A DNA stretch of 64,000 nucleotides. Origin: Burkholderiaceae bacterium (GTDB lineage: Bacteria; Pseudomonadota; Gammaproteobacteria; Burkholderiales; Burkholderiaceae). The translations under genes were made by a program, and so were the position numbers. The notes under the pieces are model-generated. The model was not told where the DNA came from. It saw only the letters and a program-made list of their open reading frames with translations, and ran no database searches. Where the stretch lies: the NCBI GenBank assembly GCA_947448415.1, contig CANFMT010000009.1:1-64000 (forward strand), read 5' to 3'. Within the stretch, counting starts at the first letter, position 1; the number at the start of each line of letters is the position of its first letter. Below, piece after piece: positions 17,227-26,223 of the stretch.

Positions 17227-18204
17227 TTAGTTTGTATTGGTAGGCAACTCGGTAGCAAAGCAGCGTTGATAGTATTCCGCAACTAAGATTTTTTCTTCTG
17301 ATGCGCACTTATTTAAAAAGGCTAAAGTAAATCCCAATTGCAAGTCCTTGAAGATTCGCCAGTTCTCCCCCCAGGTAATGAGTGTTCTAGTGGACATTAA
17401 TGTAGAGACATCGCCAGCCTCAAATCCCTTTCTGGTGAGATTAGCAAGAGCAATCATTTGCTTTGCAGTGTCCGGTAAAAGTCCCGGAACTTTGGCGATT
17501 AATATTTTTTCCTCTTCTGGGGGATCTAGATAATTGAGGGCAGCAACAATATCCCAGCGGTCCATTTGTCCATGATTGAGTAATTGAGTCCCTTGGTATA
17601 GTCCGTTCCAATTACCTAAGCCAACTGTATTGCTTGTTGCAAAAATTCGAAATGCTGGGTTTGGTTCGATGACTTTATTCTGGTCGAGGAGGGTAAGGCG
17701 TCCTTCTCGTTCAAGCATGCGCTGAATCACAAACATCACATCGGCTTGTCCGGCATCGTATTCATCCAGTATGAGTGCAATCGATCGTTGCAGGCTCCAT
17801 GGAATTAATCCTTCCTGAAACTGGGTAACTTGTTTGCCATCCTCAAGGGTGATGATCTCTTTTCCGATGAGATCCATGCGGGTGATTTGGCCGTCTAGAT
17901 TAATGCGTAAGCAGGGCCAATTTAAGCGAGCGGCTATCTGCTCTAGGTGCGTCGACTTTCCAGTCCCATGCATACCTTGCAGCATGACCCGCCGGTTATA
18001 AGCAAAGCCAGCAAGAATTGCCACACTTGCCTGCGGATTGAGTTGATAGCTTGGATCAATGGCTGGCACTAGGCCAGATCTTTCGCTAAATGCAGGAATT
18101 TGAAAATCAGCAAATCCTTTGCATTCTGGAAAGGCAGCATGGAGCGAAACTAGCTTATCTGGCCTAAAACCGAGTAAATCGATGGATGGGGGTTCTGCTG
18201 CCAT
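17227..18204 (-). CDS. cobS: CobS-like AAA+ subunit of aerobic cobaltochelatase
   Basis: MoxR/CobS-type ATPase of 325 residues. It starts with the CobS-specific N-region (FQIPAFSERSGLVPAIDPSY), then AILAGFAYNRRVMLQG, Walker A GMHGTGKSTHLE (about 78-89), Walker B ALILDEYDAGQADV (about 142-155) and sensor I IFATSNTVGLGNW. It forms a ring that works with CobT as the chaperone of CobN. It is the first gene of a two-gene operon, divergent from xsc, with 142 bases between. The CobS signature sequences are strong; a general MoxR ATPase is the only alternative. Confidence 0.88.
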   Translation of the reverse strand: MAAEPPSIDLLGFRPDKLVSLHAAFPECKGFADFQIPAFSERSGLVPAIDPSYQLNPQASVAILAGFAYNRRVMLQGMHGTGKSTHLEQIAARLNWPCLRINLDGQITRMDLIGKEIITLEDGKQVTQFQEGLIPWSLQRSIALILDEYDAGQADVMFVIQRMLEREGRLTLLDQNKVIEPNPAFRIFATSNTVGLGNWNGLYQGTQLLNHGQMDRWDIVAALNYLDPPEEEKILIAKVPGLLPDTAKQMIALANLTRKGFEAGDVSTLMSTRTLITWGENWRIFKDLQLGFTLAFLNKCASEEKILVAEYYQRCFATELPTNTN

Positions 18205-18265
18205 GATGCGTCCTTAAAAAGTCCTAATCCGTTGCCAAATATATTCCATATTCGGGTTTATATGC

Positions 18266-18295
18266 TTGACATCACCGAAAATACGCGATTAATAT
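18266..18295 (+). promoter_or_regulatory. Sigma-70-like promoter of xsc
   Basis: A perfect -35 hexamer TTGACA (18266-18271) is followed 18 bases later by a -10-like TAATAT (18290-18295). Transcription would begin near 18302, about 45 bases before the xsc ATG at 18347. This is prediction from sequence only. Confidence 0.55.
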
Positions 18296-18305
18296 TAATA
18301 TTGTA

Positions 18306-18318
18306 GAACAAAATGTTC
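18306..18318. promoter_or_regulatory. Palindromic operator candidate in the xsc leader
   Basis: GAACA-AAA-TGTTC is a perfect inverted repeat located just after the predicted xsc transcription start, a position suited to a repressor. The same half-site (TGTTC ... GAACA) occurs at 27055-27073 beside the iclR gene, so IclR-type control of xsc is a reasonable hypothesis. Confidence 0.5.
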
Positions 18319-18346
18319 CGTTCAATTGAATAACTAGGAGAGTTAT

Positions 18347-20155
18347 ATGTCTAAAACTGGTGCGAATTTACCTGTTGGCCCACAAAAAATGAGTCCATCG
18401 GAGGCTTTTGTTGAAACAATGGCCGCAAATCAGGTGAAAGATATTTTTGGCATTATGGGCTCCGCCTTTATGGATGCAATGGATATTTTTGCTCCTGCAG
18501 GGATTCGCTTGATACCAGTCGTTCATGAGCAAGGTGCGGCACATATGGCTGATGGTTATTCACGAGTCAGCGGGCGTCATGGGGTGGTCATAGGTCAAAA
18601 CGGCCCTGGTATTAGTAACTGTGTCACAGCAATTGCTGCTGCATATTGGGCGCATAGTCCAGTAGTAATGATTACTCCAGAGACTGGAACCATGGGCATG
18701 GGATTAGGGGGCTTTCAAGAGGCTAACCAATTACCCATGTTTGAAGAGTTCACAAAATACCAAGGACACGTTAATAATCCTAAGCGAATGGCTGAATTTA
18801 CTGGCCGCTGTTTTGATCGTGCGATGTCTGAAATGGGGCCAACCCAATTAAACATACCGCGTGATTATTTTTATGGTGAGATTGAGGTTGAGATTCCACA
18901 ACCAAGTCGTCTCGATCGTGGTCCAGGCGGTGAGAGAAGTTTGGACGAAGCTGCTGAGTTGTTAGCGAATGCAAAATTCCCCGTCATTATTTCTGGTGGT
19001 GGAGTGGTGATGGCGGATGGCGTAGAAGAATGCAAAGCTTTTGCTGAACGACTGGGTGCGCCAGTAGTTAATAGCTACTTACATAATGACTCCTTTCCAG
19101 CGAGTCACCCTCTATGGTGTGGTCCTCTGGGCTATCAAGGATCAAAGGCTGCAATGAAGTTGATCTCTCAGGCTGATGTGGTTGTAGCATTAGGATCCCG
19201 TCTTGGGCCATTCGGAACCTTGCCTCAGCATGGTATGGATTACTGGCCAAAAAATGCCAAGATTATTCAGATTGATGCCGATAACAAGATGCTAGGCTTA
19301 GTGAAGAAAATTTCAGTAGGCATTTGTGGTGATGCTAAAGAAGCGGCAGTAGCTTTGACCAAGCGTTTGACTGGTAAGACATTGGTTTGCGATGCTACCA
19401 AAGCCGAGCGAGCAAAAACGATTGCCACTGAAAAGGCTGCATGGGAAAAAGAATTAGATGAGTGGACTCATGAGCGTGACCCATATAGTTTGGATATGAT
19501 TGAAGAGCAGAAAAAAGAAAAGACTCCAACTGGTGGCCATTATTTGCACCCACGTCAAGTTCTGCGTGAGCTCGAAAAAGCAATGCCTGCAGATGTCATG
19601 GTATCCACAGACATTGGAAATATTAATTCGGTTGCCAATAGCTATTTACGCTTTGAGCGCCCAAGGAGTTTTCTTGCGCCTATGAGTTTTGGTAATTGTG
19701 GCTATGCGCTACCCACCATGATTGGTGCAAAGACTGCGGCGCCTGAGCGTCCTGCTGTTGCCTACGCCGGTGATGGTGCCTGGGCAATGAGTATGGGAGA
19801 AATTTTGACTGCAGTTCGTCATGACATTCCAGTGACGGCAGTGGTTTTTCATAATCGCCAATGGGGTGCCGAGAAAAAGAATCAGGTGGATTTTTATAAC
19901 CGCCGCTTTGTTGCTGGAGAGCTAGAGAGTCCTAGTTTTGCAGGCATCGCTCAATCGATGGGTGCAGAGGGCATTGTAGTTGACCAGCTCGATCAAGTTG
20001 GCCCAGCTCTGAAAAAAGCCATTGATATGCAAATGAAAGAGGGTAAAACTTGCGTGATAGAGATTATGTGTACACGCGAACTGGGTGACCCCTTCCGTCG
20101 CGATGCACTTTCTAAGCCGGTACGCTTCTTGGATAAGTATAAAGACTACGTTTAA
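18347..20155 (+). CDS. xsc: Sulfoacetaldehyde acetyltransferase (Xsc)
   Basis: Thiamine-diphosphate enzyme of 602 residues converting sulfoacetaldehyde plus phosphate to acetyl phosphate and sulfite. The N-terminal ThDP domain carries the cofactor-activating Glu in PVVHEQGAAHMADGYSR; Xsc-specific stretches include TPETGTMGMGLGGFQE and NIPRDYFYGEIE. The central domain follows, then the C-terminal ThDP/Mg motif GDGAWAMSMGEI ... HNRQWGAEKKNQVDFYNRR, which separates Xsc from acetolactate synthases. GGAGAG lies before the ATG, and a strong hairpin terminator follows. Flanking pta and soeABC and the sauST genes downstream complete its pathway. Cytosolic. Confidence 0.95.
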   Translation: MSKTGANLPVGPQKMSPSEAFVETMAANQVKDIFGIMGSAFMDAMDIFAPAGIRLIPVVHEQGAAHMADGYSRVSGRHGVVIGQNGPGISNCVTAIAAAYWAHSPVVMITPETGTMGMGLGGFQEANQLPMFEEFTKYQGHVNNPKRMAEFTGRCFDRAMSEMGPTQLNIPRDYFYGEIEVEIPQPSRLDRGPGGERSLDEAAELLANAKFPVIISGGGVVMADGVEECKAFAERLGAPVVNSYLHNDSFPASHPLWCGPLGYQGSKAAMKLISQADVVVALGSRLGPFGTLPQHGMDYWPKNAKIIQIDADNKMLGLVKKISVGICGDAKEAAVALTKRLTGKTLVCDATKAERAKTIATEKAAWEKELDEWTHERDPYSLDMIEEQKKEKTPTGGHYLHPRQVLRELEKAMPADVMVSTDIGNINSVANSYLRFERPRSFLAPMSFGNCGYALPTMIGAKTAAPERPAVAYAGDGAWAMSMGEILTAVRHDIPVTAVVFHNRQWGAEKKNQVDFYNRRFVAGELESPSFAGIAQSMGAEGIVVDQLDQVGPALKKAIDMQMKEGKTCVIEIMCTRELGDPFRRDALSKPVRFLDKYKDYV

Positions 20156-20169
20156 TCGGAGTTTGAAAT

Positions 20170-20200
20170 AAAAAAGGCTCGACATTGTCGGGCCTTTTTT
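20170..20200. terminator. Rho-independent terminator after xsc
   Basis: The stem AAAAAAGGCTCGAC pairs with GTCGGGCCTTTTTT around a 3-base loop (one G-T wobble). It has a run of T on the plus side and a run of A on the other, so it can serve both xsc and the convergent nitroreductase gene that ends at 20205. Confidence 0.9.
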
Positions 20201-20204
20201 ATTG

Positions 20205-20774
20205 CTAAAAAATTGAATGAAATGCAGATAGGCTGGGTCTTATCCGACCGGGCTTATTTTTAGTAACCGTACCAATAGTAATAAAGCAAATAGGATCTTC
20301 ATGGTCTGCAAGACTAAACAGACTTCGGAGTCTTGGGTTTTGTAGCGCTTTGCCACTCGATAGTCCTGATCCAAAACCAAGAGCGTAGGCGCTGAGTAAA
20401 ATATTTTGAATAGCGCACCCTAAAGAGATTAACTTTTCTGCCTTACTAATTTCATTGGCATCATCAGCGTCATTGGCGATTGCCAGAAGCAGTAAGGGGC
20501 CACGTGAGGCCTTTTCTCGGGCATCTTGAAGCTGAATGGGCGTAGCGTTTTGATCTCGATCGAGTAGGGATTGATGAAATACTTCGCCTAGGGCATCTCG
20601 ACTAGATGGTTGGATTTCAATAAAACGCCAAGGCATCATTCTGCCGTGATCTGGAGCAGCAGTTGCTGCTAAAAGTATCTTTTTTTTCTGTAATTCATTG
20701 GGACCAGGATTGCCCAGTCTTTTGGGCGAAACATGAACCCTCCCATGGATGAGCTTTTCAGAAAATTCATCCAT
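20205..20774 (-). CDS. Nitroreductase-family protein (small, YdjA-like)
   Basis: FMN-dependent oxidoreductase of about 189 residues, family of NAD(P)H nitroreductases. Visible are RRLGNPGP-like N-terminal binding residues (VSPKRLGNPGPNE), APDHGRMMPWRFIEI and the FMN-binding C-terminal GSGLSSGKAL ... FITIGTV. ATG 20774 is preferred because it lies just after the SoeC stop; an upstream in-frame ATG at 20849 would run through the soeC gene. It is the last gene of the iclR-pta-soeABC operon. Its role there is unknown; it may handle a flavin or redox by-product, or simply ride along. Confidence 0.82.
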   Translation of the reverse strand: MDEFSEKLIHGRVHVSPKRLGNPGPNELQKKKILLAATAAPDHGRMMPWRFIEIQPSSRDALGEVFHQSLLDRDQNATPIQLQDAREKASRGPLLLLAIANDADDANEISKAEKLISLGCAIQNILLSAYALGFGSGLSSGKALQNPRLRSLFSLADHEDPICFITIGTVTKNKPGRIRPSLSAFHSIF

Positions 20775-20788
20775 AGAGTGGGTGATAT

Positions 20789-21724
20789 TTATGACACTCT
20801 CTGATAGTACAAGTTTTGAGGGTGATTTGCTTCGGCAAAGAACATCCATCGTTCTGCTAATAGACCCATGTAATGTATCAACAGGGTGATTGCTATTAGG
20901 GCAATGCTGGATGAACTCATGGAAATGGCTAGCAAGATCATGGGGCCTACATAAGTCATTAATAAAATAATTTTTCGAATATTGCCAATGACGCGATCCG
21001 TTTGATGATGGAAAAATTCTCGAGTATTGAAGCTGCCGCCCATGAATCCCATCGAAGTCTGACGAATATTGTCACCTTTAATGCCTGTAGCTGAAGCTAG
21101 ATTGGATTTAGGCTTTAACTTTTGATTGCGACGCCATGTCCATAGCTTGAGATTGAGAGCAAGGAATAGCAATATAAAGTTTGCGCCTGATATCAGGCTC
21201 ATTCCCAAGGGAATGTTTGGTTTATTCCAAAGCATCAGAAGAAGTTCAAGTAATAGGCCGCCCGAGCTTAAGCCTAAAAGAACAAAATTACTCAGAGTGG
21301 AGGGGTGCGACCATTCCTGAATAAAGCGAATACATTGGTAAATTTTAGCGGTGCAGATCCATAAGATGAGTGTGCTGATCAGTAATACTACCCAAAGCCA
21401 TGTCGGTACTATTCCAGAGATCAAAAAGAAGAAGGTGATTGCAGTTATTACCATGACCGCCGGTAAGGCAATGACTTCGCGTGAGAGCCAAGAGGTGCGC
21501 CACATCATCGCGGCACGCCAAGCTCGCTCAGGATGTCCCAAATGGAAGAACGATGCGACTAAACCTAGGCTAAGTAGTATGAAGCTGACTGGCAATGCCA
21601 GCATGGATAGAAAGGGCGTAGACAAGACTGGACCCTCTATATTCAACAACGCCACGAAAAATAATAGGCCCTGCGCCATTCCTGCAAGCGTCGTAAAAAA
21701 GATAATTGAAAATTGTGGTCGCAT
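20789..21724 (-). CDS. soeC: SoeC: membrane anchor of sulfite dehydrogenase (DmsC/NrfD type)
   Basis: Integral membrane quinol-side subunit of 311 residues. It shows about eight hydrophobic segments, for example FSIIFFTTLAGMAQGLLFFV at the start and MLALPVSFILLSLGLVASFF. The motif FHLGHPERAWRAAMMWRTSWLSREV is typical of DmsC-type anchors. It would pass electrons from SoeB to the quinone pool. Its ATG overlaps the SoeB stop by one base (TAATG), indicating translational coupling. Next to xsc and pta it is best read as the SoeABC sulfite dehydrogenase rather than a DMSO reductase. Confidence 0.87.
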   Translation of the reverse strand: MRPQFSIIFFTTLAGMAQGLLFFVALLNIEGPVLSTPFLSMLALPVSFILLSLGLVASFFHLGHPERAWRAAMMWRTSWLSREVIALPAVMVITAITFFFLISGIVPTWLWVVLLISTLILWICTAKIYQCIRFIQEWSHPSTLSNFVLLGLSSGGLLLELLLMLWNKPNIPLGMSLISGANFILLFLALNLKLWTWRRNQKLKPKSNLASATGIKGDNIRQTSMGFMGGSFNTREFFHHQTDRVIGNIRKIILLMTYVGPMILLAISMSSSSIALIAITLLIHYMGLLAERWMFFAEANHPQNLYYQRVS

Positions 21725-22380
21725 TATTTGTCATTCCTTGCCGCTTCAATAGTTTCCATGATTGAGCGAGGTAAGTATTGGTTCGCAGGCTGGGTTTCCC
21801 ATTCAGGCATCAGGGCATAGCCTCCGCGCTCTTCAATTGCTTTGCTCGCAGCCGAATCTGGATCATGCACATCACCAAAAATACGCGCGCTCGTTGGACA
21901 TGCAAGCACACATGCTGGTTTACGTTCTGATTCAGGCAGGGTTTCGCTATAAATACGGTCTACGCATAAAGTGCACTTCGTCATGACTTGGCGCTCTTCA
22001 TCCAGTTCGCGCGCACCATAGGGGCATGCCCAAGAACAATAACTACAGCCAATACATTTATCGTAATCTACCAATACGATGCCATCTTCTTTGCGCTTGT
22101 AGCTTGCGCCAGTTGGACAAACCGGCACACAGGGCGGGTCTTCGCAATGTAGACATGATTTTGGAAAGTGTACGGTTTGGGTATTGGGAAAGGATCCGGC
22201 TTCGTAGGTTTGAACACGGTTAAAGAAAGTTCCACTGGGATTTGCGCCATAGGCATTCAGATCAGTTAGCGGACCTGCAGAGCCAGAGGTATTCCATTCT
22301 TTACAGGATGTGACACAGGCATGACAGCCGACACAAACATTGAGATCAATGACGAGAGCGAGTTGTTTATTGGCGCTCAT
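21724..22380 (-). CDS. soeB: SoeB: iron-sulfur subunit of sulfite dehydrogenase
   Basis: Electron-transfer subunit of 218 residues with four Cys clusters for [4Fe-4S] centres: CVGCHACVTSCKEWN (from about residue 16), CLHCEDPPCVPVCP, CIGCSYCSWACPYG, and CTLCVDRI with PACVLACPTSAR. There is no signal peptide, consistent with a cytoplasm-facing complex. It carries electrons from the molybdenum subunit SoeA to the membrane anchor SoeC. It overlaps soeA by 4 bases (ATGA) and soeC by 1 base. The family also includes DmsB/TtrB-type proteins; context decides. Confidence 0.9.
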   Translation of the reverse strand: MSANKQLALVIDLNVCVGCHACVTSCKEWNTSGSAGPLTDLNAYGANPSGTFFNRVQTYEAGSFPNTQTVHFPKSCLHCEDPPCVPVCPTGASYKRKEDGIVLVDYDKCIGCSYCSWACPYGARELDEERQVMTKCTLCVDRIYSETLPESERKPACVLACPTSARIFGDVHDPDSAASKAIEERGGYALMPEWETQPANQYLPRSIMETIEAARNDK

Positions 22381-25262
22381 TTGCTTGTCTCCTTCTTAAG
22401 AGCCATGCCAGGTACTTCATATGCTTTTACCTGAGGCCAAGTTTCTTGCAGATCTTCATCTCCGGCTGGCGCCAATCTCACTCGTACGTCATACCAACCT
22501 GCTTGGCCGGTAATGGGATCAGAATTGCTTACTGTAAAGCCACCTAATGGCAGCTCTTCAGAGATTAAATGATTTAGCAAGAACCCTTTTTTGGACTCAT
22601 CTGCATTATCAGAGAGACTCCACGCAGATTCAGCTTTGCCAATCGCATTCCATGTCCAGACTGTGCCAGGATCAACCGCTTCAGAATGACGGGCCATGCA
22701 CTTGACTTTACCCCATTGGGATTCAATCCACATCCAGGCGCCATCCGCAATGCCATGCTGCAGAGCCGTTGCTGTATTGACGTATAAATAATTGTGGCTA
22801 TGAATTTGTCGTAGCCAGGCATTTTGAGAATCCCATGAGTGATACATGGCCATGGGGCGTTGGGTAATCGCATTCAAAGTAAATTTGCTGAGATCGGTTG
22901 CCTCATCTTCAAGGGGTGGATACCAAAAAGGCAGGGGATCAAAATATTTATAGATCCGATCTTTAAGATGCGCTGGAGGTTGTGCTCCGGGCCTCTTGCC
23001 CGTGGCAGCCAATCTAAATCTTTGCAAGATGTCTGAATAAATGGCAATCATAATGGGATCATTTTTTTGCCGTAGCGCATTTTCTTTGGAGAAATCCAAA
23101 TACCCTTTATTCCAATTGCGCATGTATTGATGCTCAGGTGGCATATGGTACTGATGCACGCAGTTATTCTCGGCATATTTTTGCCACTGATTTGGATTAG
23201 GCTCTCCTTTGAGTGGTTTCTCGCCATCTTTACCTCGCCACCCAGTAAGAAATCCAATTCCTGAATCAGGCGCTGTCTGAAAGCGGGTAATAAAGTCAGG
23301 ATAATCTTTGAATTTGCGTTCACCTTCTGCTGTTGTGAATGCGGGAAACTTTAAGCGGGAGGCAAGCTCAATCAGGACCTCTTGGAATGGCTTGCATTCT
23401 CCCACAGGCTCGAGCACTGGAATTCGCACTGAATCCACCGGACCATCAAATTCCGAAATAGGGCGATCCAACATACTCATGACATCGTGACGCTCTAAAT
23501 AGGTGGTATCTGGTAATACAAGATCAGCAAAATCCACCATTTCGGACTGGAAGGCATCGCATACGACTAAGAATGGAATCTTAAATTCGCCATCAGGGTT
23601 TTTAGCATTTAAATGCTCACGAACCTCCATCGTATTCATTGTTGAATTCCAGGACATATTGGCCATGAAAATCATCAGCGTATCAATAGAGTACGGATCT
23701 CCTTTTACTGCATTCGTAATAACGTTATGCATCAAACCATGGGCAGCTAAAGGATGCTCCCAGGAGTAAGCCTTATCAATCCGCAATGGATTGCCTTGTG
23801 AATCTAGAGCTAAATCTTCTGGTTGTGTTGGCCAGCCCAAGGGTGGTTTGGCTAAAGGTGTATTGGGCTTAATGTCATTTTCAGATGATGGTGGCTTTGC
23901 ATTGGGTGGCACCTGCCTTGGGTAGGGTGCCTTATGTCTAAACCCGCCTGGGCGATCAATCGTTCCCAATAAAGACATTAATACTGCTAAGCCACGAATC
24001 GTTTGAAAGCCATTAGAGTGAGCGGAGAGTCCGCGCATTGCGTGAAATGCAACAGGCCTACCTACTACCGTGTCATGTTTTTCTCCCCAAGAGTCTGTCC
24101 AAGAAATGGGTAACTCAAATTCTTGCCCAAACGCGGTATCCGCAATTTCTAGTGCAAGTTTGCGGATTCTTTCTGCGGGGATGCTGGTAATCGCTGCTGC
24201 CCATTCCGGGGTAGTTTCACTGACTTGGCGTTTTAGCAGCTCAAATGCAGGCACAACTTTCTTGCCTTGATGAGGGCCTATTCCCATCGTATATTCACCC
24301 AGCAGAACTGGAGAGGTCCCCTGTTGAAAGCAGGGCTGCGCACTTTGCGTTTTTTCATCCCAAATGTATTTGTTATGAGGTAAATCGAGATTGATAGGAT
24401 CTGAATCTGGATCGTATAAAAATAATCCTTCTTCTGCGCCGGACTCCATGCAAACTAATTGCGCTGAGTTACTAAAACGTTTTAAGAAAGGAGCATCATA
24501 TTTCTCAAGACGAATGAGTTCATGCATGAGTGCCATAAAAAGAGCGCCATCAGTTCCAGGTTTAATCGGAATCCACTCATCTGCAATCGCTGAATATCCA
24601 GTTCTTACCGGATTGATCGAGATAAATCGTCCTCCAGCTCTTTTAAATTTAGATAAGGCAATCTTCATTGGATTGCTATGATGATCTTCGGCTGTACCAA
24701 TCATGACAAATAGCTTCGCGCGCTCTAAATCAGGGCCACCAAATTCCCAAAAACTGCCGCCAATGGTATAGATCATTCCCGCAGCCATATTCACCGAGCA
24801 GAATCCACCATGAGCGGCATAATTGGGTGTGCCAAACTGCCGTGCAAACAAACCTGTTAAGGCTTGCATTTGATCGCGTCCAGTGAAGAGGGCAAACTTT
24901 TTAGGATCGGTGGCGCGGATCTGACTTAGACGCTTGGTCAGAATGTCAAAGGCCCTTTCCCAGCTAATGGGTTCAAAGTCACCATCTCCTCGGTTGCTAC
25001 CCACTTTTCTCAAGAGTGGTTGCGTAATACGAGCGGGCGATTTTTGCTTCATGATTCCCGAAGCCCCCTTGGCGCAAATGACACCTTGGTTTAAGGGGTG
25101 CTCTGGATTGCCGTCAATATAAACAAGCTCGCCATCGCGAAGATGTGCGCGGATGCCACATCGGCAGGCACACATATAGCAAGTCGTTTTCTTAATTTCT
25201 GTAGCGGGCCCTTGTTTCTTAATAGGGTCATGTACTGGGTCATTTGAAAATAGTTTGAACAT
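22377..25262 (-). CDS. soeA: SoeA: molybdopterin catalytic subunit of sulfite dehydrogenase
   Basis: Molybdenum oxidoreductase of 961 residues that oxidises sulfite to sulfate. The N-terminal [4Fe-4S] motif is Cys28, Cys31, Cys35 and Cys63 (TTCYMCACRCG ... GVICAKG). The body has CISM-family stretches (FALFTGRDQMQALTGLFARQ, SINPVRTGYSAIADEWIPI). The molydopterin dinucleotide-binding domain lies at the C-terminus (VNTATALQHGIADGAWMWIE). There is no twin-arginine signal, unlike periplasmic DMSO or tetrathionate reductases. This fits the cytoplasmic SoeA, whose length is close to this. It lies 21 bases after pta and overlaps soeB. It detoxifies and uses the sulfite from Xsc. Confidence 0.88.
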   Translation of the reverse strand: MFKLFSNDPVHDPIKKQGPATEIKKTTCYMCACRCGIRAHLRDGELVYIDGNPEHPLNQGVICAKGASGIMKQKSPARITQPLLRKVGSNRGDGDFEPISWERAFDILTKRLSQIRATDPKKFALFTGRDQMQALTGLFARQFGTPNYAAHGGFCSVNMAAGMIYTIGGSFWEFGGPDLERAKLFVMIGTAEDHHSNPMKIALSKFKRAGGRFISINPVRTGYSAIADEWIPIKPGTDGALFMALMHELIRLEKYDAPFLKRFSNSAQLVCMESGAEEGLFLYDPDSDPINLDLPHNKYIWDEKTQSAQPCFQQGTSPVLLGEYTMGIGPHQGKKVVPAFELLKRQVSETTPEWAAAITSIPAERIRKLALEIADTAFGQEFELPISWTDSWGEKHDTVVGRPVAFHAMRGLSAHSNGFQTIRGLAVLMSLLGTIDRPGGFRHKAPYPRQVPPNAKPPSSENDIKPNTPLAKPPLGWPTQPEDLALDSQGNPLRIDKAYSWEHPLAAHGLMHNVITNAVKGDPYSIDTLMIFMANMSWNSTMNTMEVREHLNAKNPDGEFKIPFLVVCDAFQSEMVDFADLVLPDTTYLERHDVMSMLDRPISEFDGPVDSVRIPVLEPVGECKPFQEVLIELASRLKFPAFTTAEGERKFKDYPDFITRFQTAPDSGIGFLTGWRGKDGEKPLKGEPNPNQWQKYAENNCVHQYHMPPEHQYMRNWNKGYLDFSKENALRQKNDPIMIAIYSDILQRFRLAATGKRPGAQPPAHLKDRIYKYFDPLPFWYPPLEDEATDLSKFTLNAITQRPMAMYHSWDSQNAWLRQIHSHNYLYVNTATALQHGIADGAWMWIESQWGKVKCMARHSEAVDPGTVWTWNAIGKAESAWSLSDNADESKKGFLLNHLISEELPLGGFTVSNSDPITGQAGWYDVRVRLAPAGDEDLQETWPQVKAYEVPGMALKKETSK

Positions 25263-25283
25263 AGACTTATTTATTTATTGAGG

Positions 25284-26195
25284 TTATTTGGCTAGCAAAA
25301 TAGCCATCGCAGAAGACGCCACTCGCGAAAATACAGAGTCGGACCGCGATGTCAGAATGATGGGAACTTGAGCGCCTAAAATTGTTCCGGCGCACTCTGC
25401 TCCGGCCATATAGATCAAGGACTTGTAGAGAATATTGCCTACTTGTAAGTCGGGAACTAACAGAAGATCAGGGTCACCAGCAACCTTTGAATGTATCCCT
25501 TTGGTGTTAGCAGCTTCAATGGAAATCGCATTATCAAATCCAAAGGGACCTTCGATCATGGTTGAGGGATAAATGGGGTTTGCGGCATGGGCATCCACAA
25601 TCTCTTTTGCATCTATAGTGGCTTGCATACTTGGATTGACCATCTCGGTAGCGGCAATAATAGCTACCTTAGTGTCTGCTACACCCAATTTGGTAAGTGC
25701 TGCAAGACTGCTTTTGAGAATCTGTATTTTTTGCAGATGATCGGGTGCAACATTCACTACACAATCACTGATCCCCAGTAATTTTGGGTAATTTGCTAGT
25801 TCAAATAAAAATAAATGACTCATTCTGCGGTCGGTTCTTAAGCCATCACGATGCACGATAGGACCCATCAGATCTTCGGTGTGTAATGACCCCTTCATTA
25901 GCACTGACAACTTACCTTCCTTGACCATGGCTACTGCTTTTTTGGTCGCCAATATTGGGTCATTGGGGGTGTCAATGATTTCAATCCCATCCAAAGAGAG
26001 TTTTTCATTGGCGGCTAGTTCTAAAATCAGATCTTGAGGCCCAATCAAGATGGGGGTACACAACTGCCTTTTGATTAGGTCAAACACGCTTTCAAGGGCA
26101 GGCAAACTCAATGGATAAACAACGCCCAAAGGGAGGTCACTCCTAGCTTCCCCAATCATTTTTTCTAATAACGGATACTGATCCATGTGTTTCAC
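25284..26195 (-). CDS. pta: Phosphate acetyltransferase (Pta, short form)
   Basis: Transfers the acetyl group of acetyl phosphate to CoA. The protein is about 303 residues, the single PTA_PTB catalytic domain without the long N-terminal region of E. coli Pta. Recognisable elements are ARSDLPLGVVYPLSLPALES, LMKGSLHTEDLMGPIV, ATEMVNPSMQATIDA, and near the C-terminus VAGDPDLLLVPDLQVGN. The frame starts with GTG 26195; an ATG at 26186 is a close alternative. It sits between iclR (28 bases) and soeA (21 bases) and completes the Xsc reaction. Phosphate butyryltransferase is the other member of the fold, less likely here. Confidence 0.9.
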   Translation of the reverse strand: MKHMDQYPLLEKMIGEARSDLPLGVVYPLSLPALESVFDLIKRQLCTPILIGPQDLILELAANEKLSLDGIEIIDTPNDPILATKKAVAMVKEGKLSVLMKGSLHTEDLMGPIVHRDGLRTDRRMSHLFLFELANYPKLLGISDCVVNVAPDHLQKIQILKSSLAALTKLGVADTKVAIIAATEMVNPSMQATIDAKEIVDAHAANPIYPSTMIEGPFGFDNAISIEAANTKGIHSKVAGDPDLLLVPDLQVGNILYKSLIYMAGAECAGTILGAQVPIILTSRSDSVFSRVASSAMAILLAK

Positions 26196-26223
26196 TTTAG
26201 GCGCTAATTGTTATCAGATGTCA

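Noticed and set aside
18347-20155. Xsc read as acetolactate synthase or oxalyl-CoA decarboxylase
   Set aside because: The C-terminal HNRQWGAEKKNQVDFYNRR stretch and the pta, soeABC and sauST neighbours are specific to Xsc.
21351-21752. A 133-residue plus-strand frame
   Set aside because: It is antisense to soeC and has no recognisable domain.
22377-25262. SoeA read as a periplasmic DMSO, tetrathionate or thiosulfate reductase
   Set aside because: There is no twin-arginine signal, and the xsc/pta context fits the cytoplasm-facing SoeA. Related reductases cannot be fully excluded from sequence alone.
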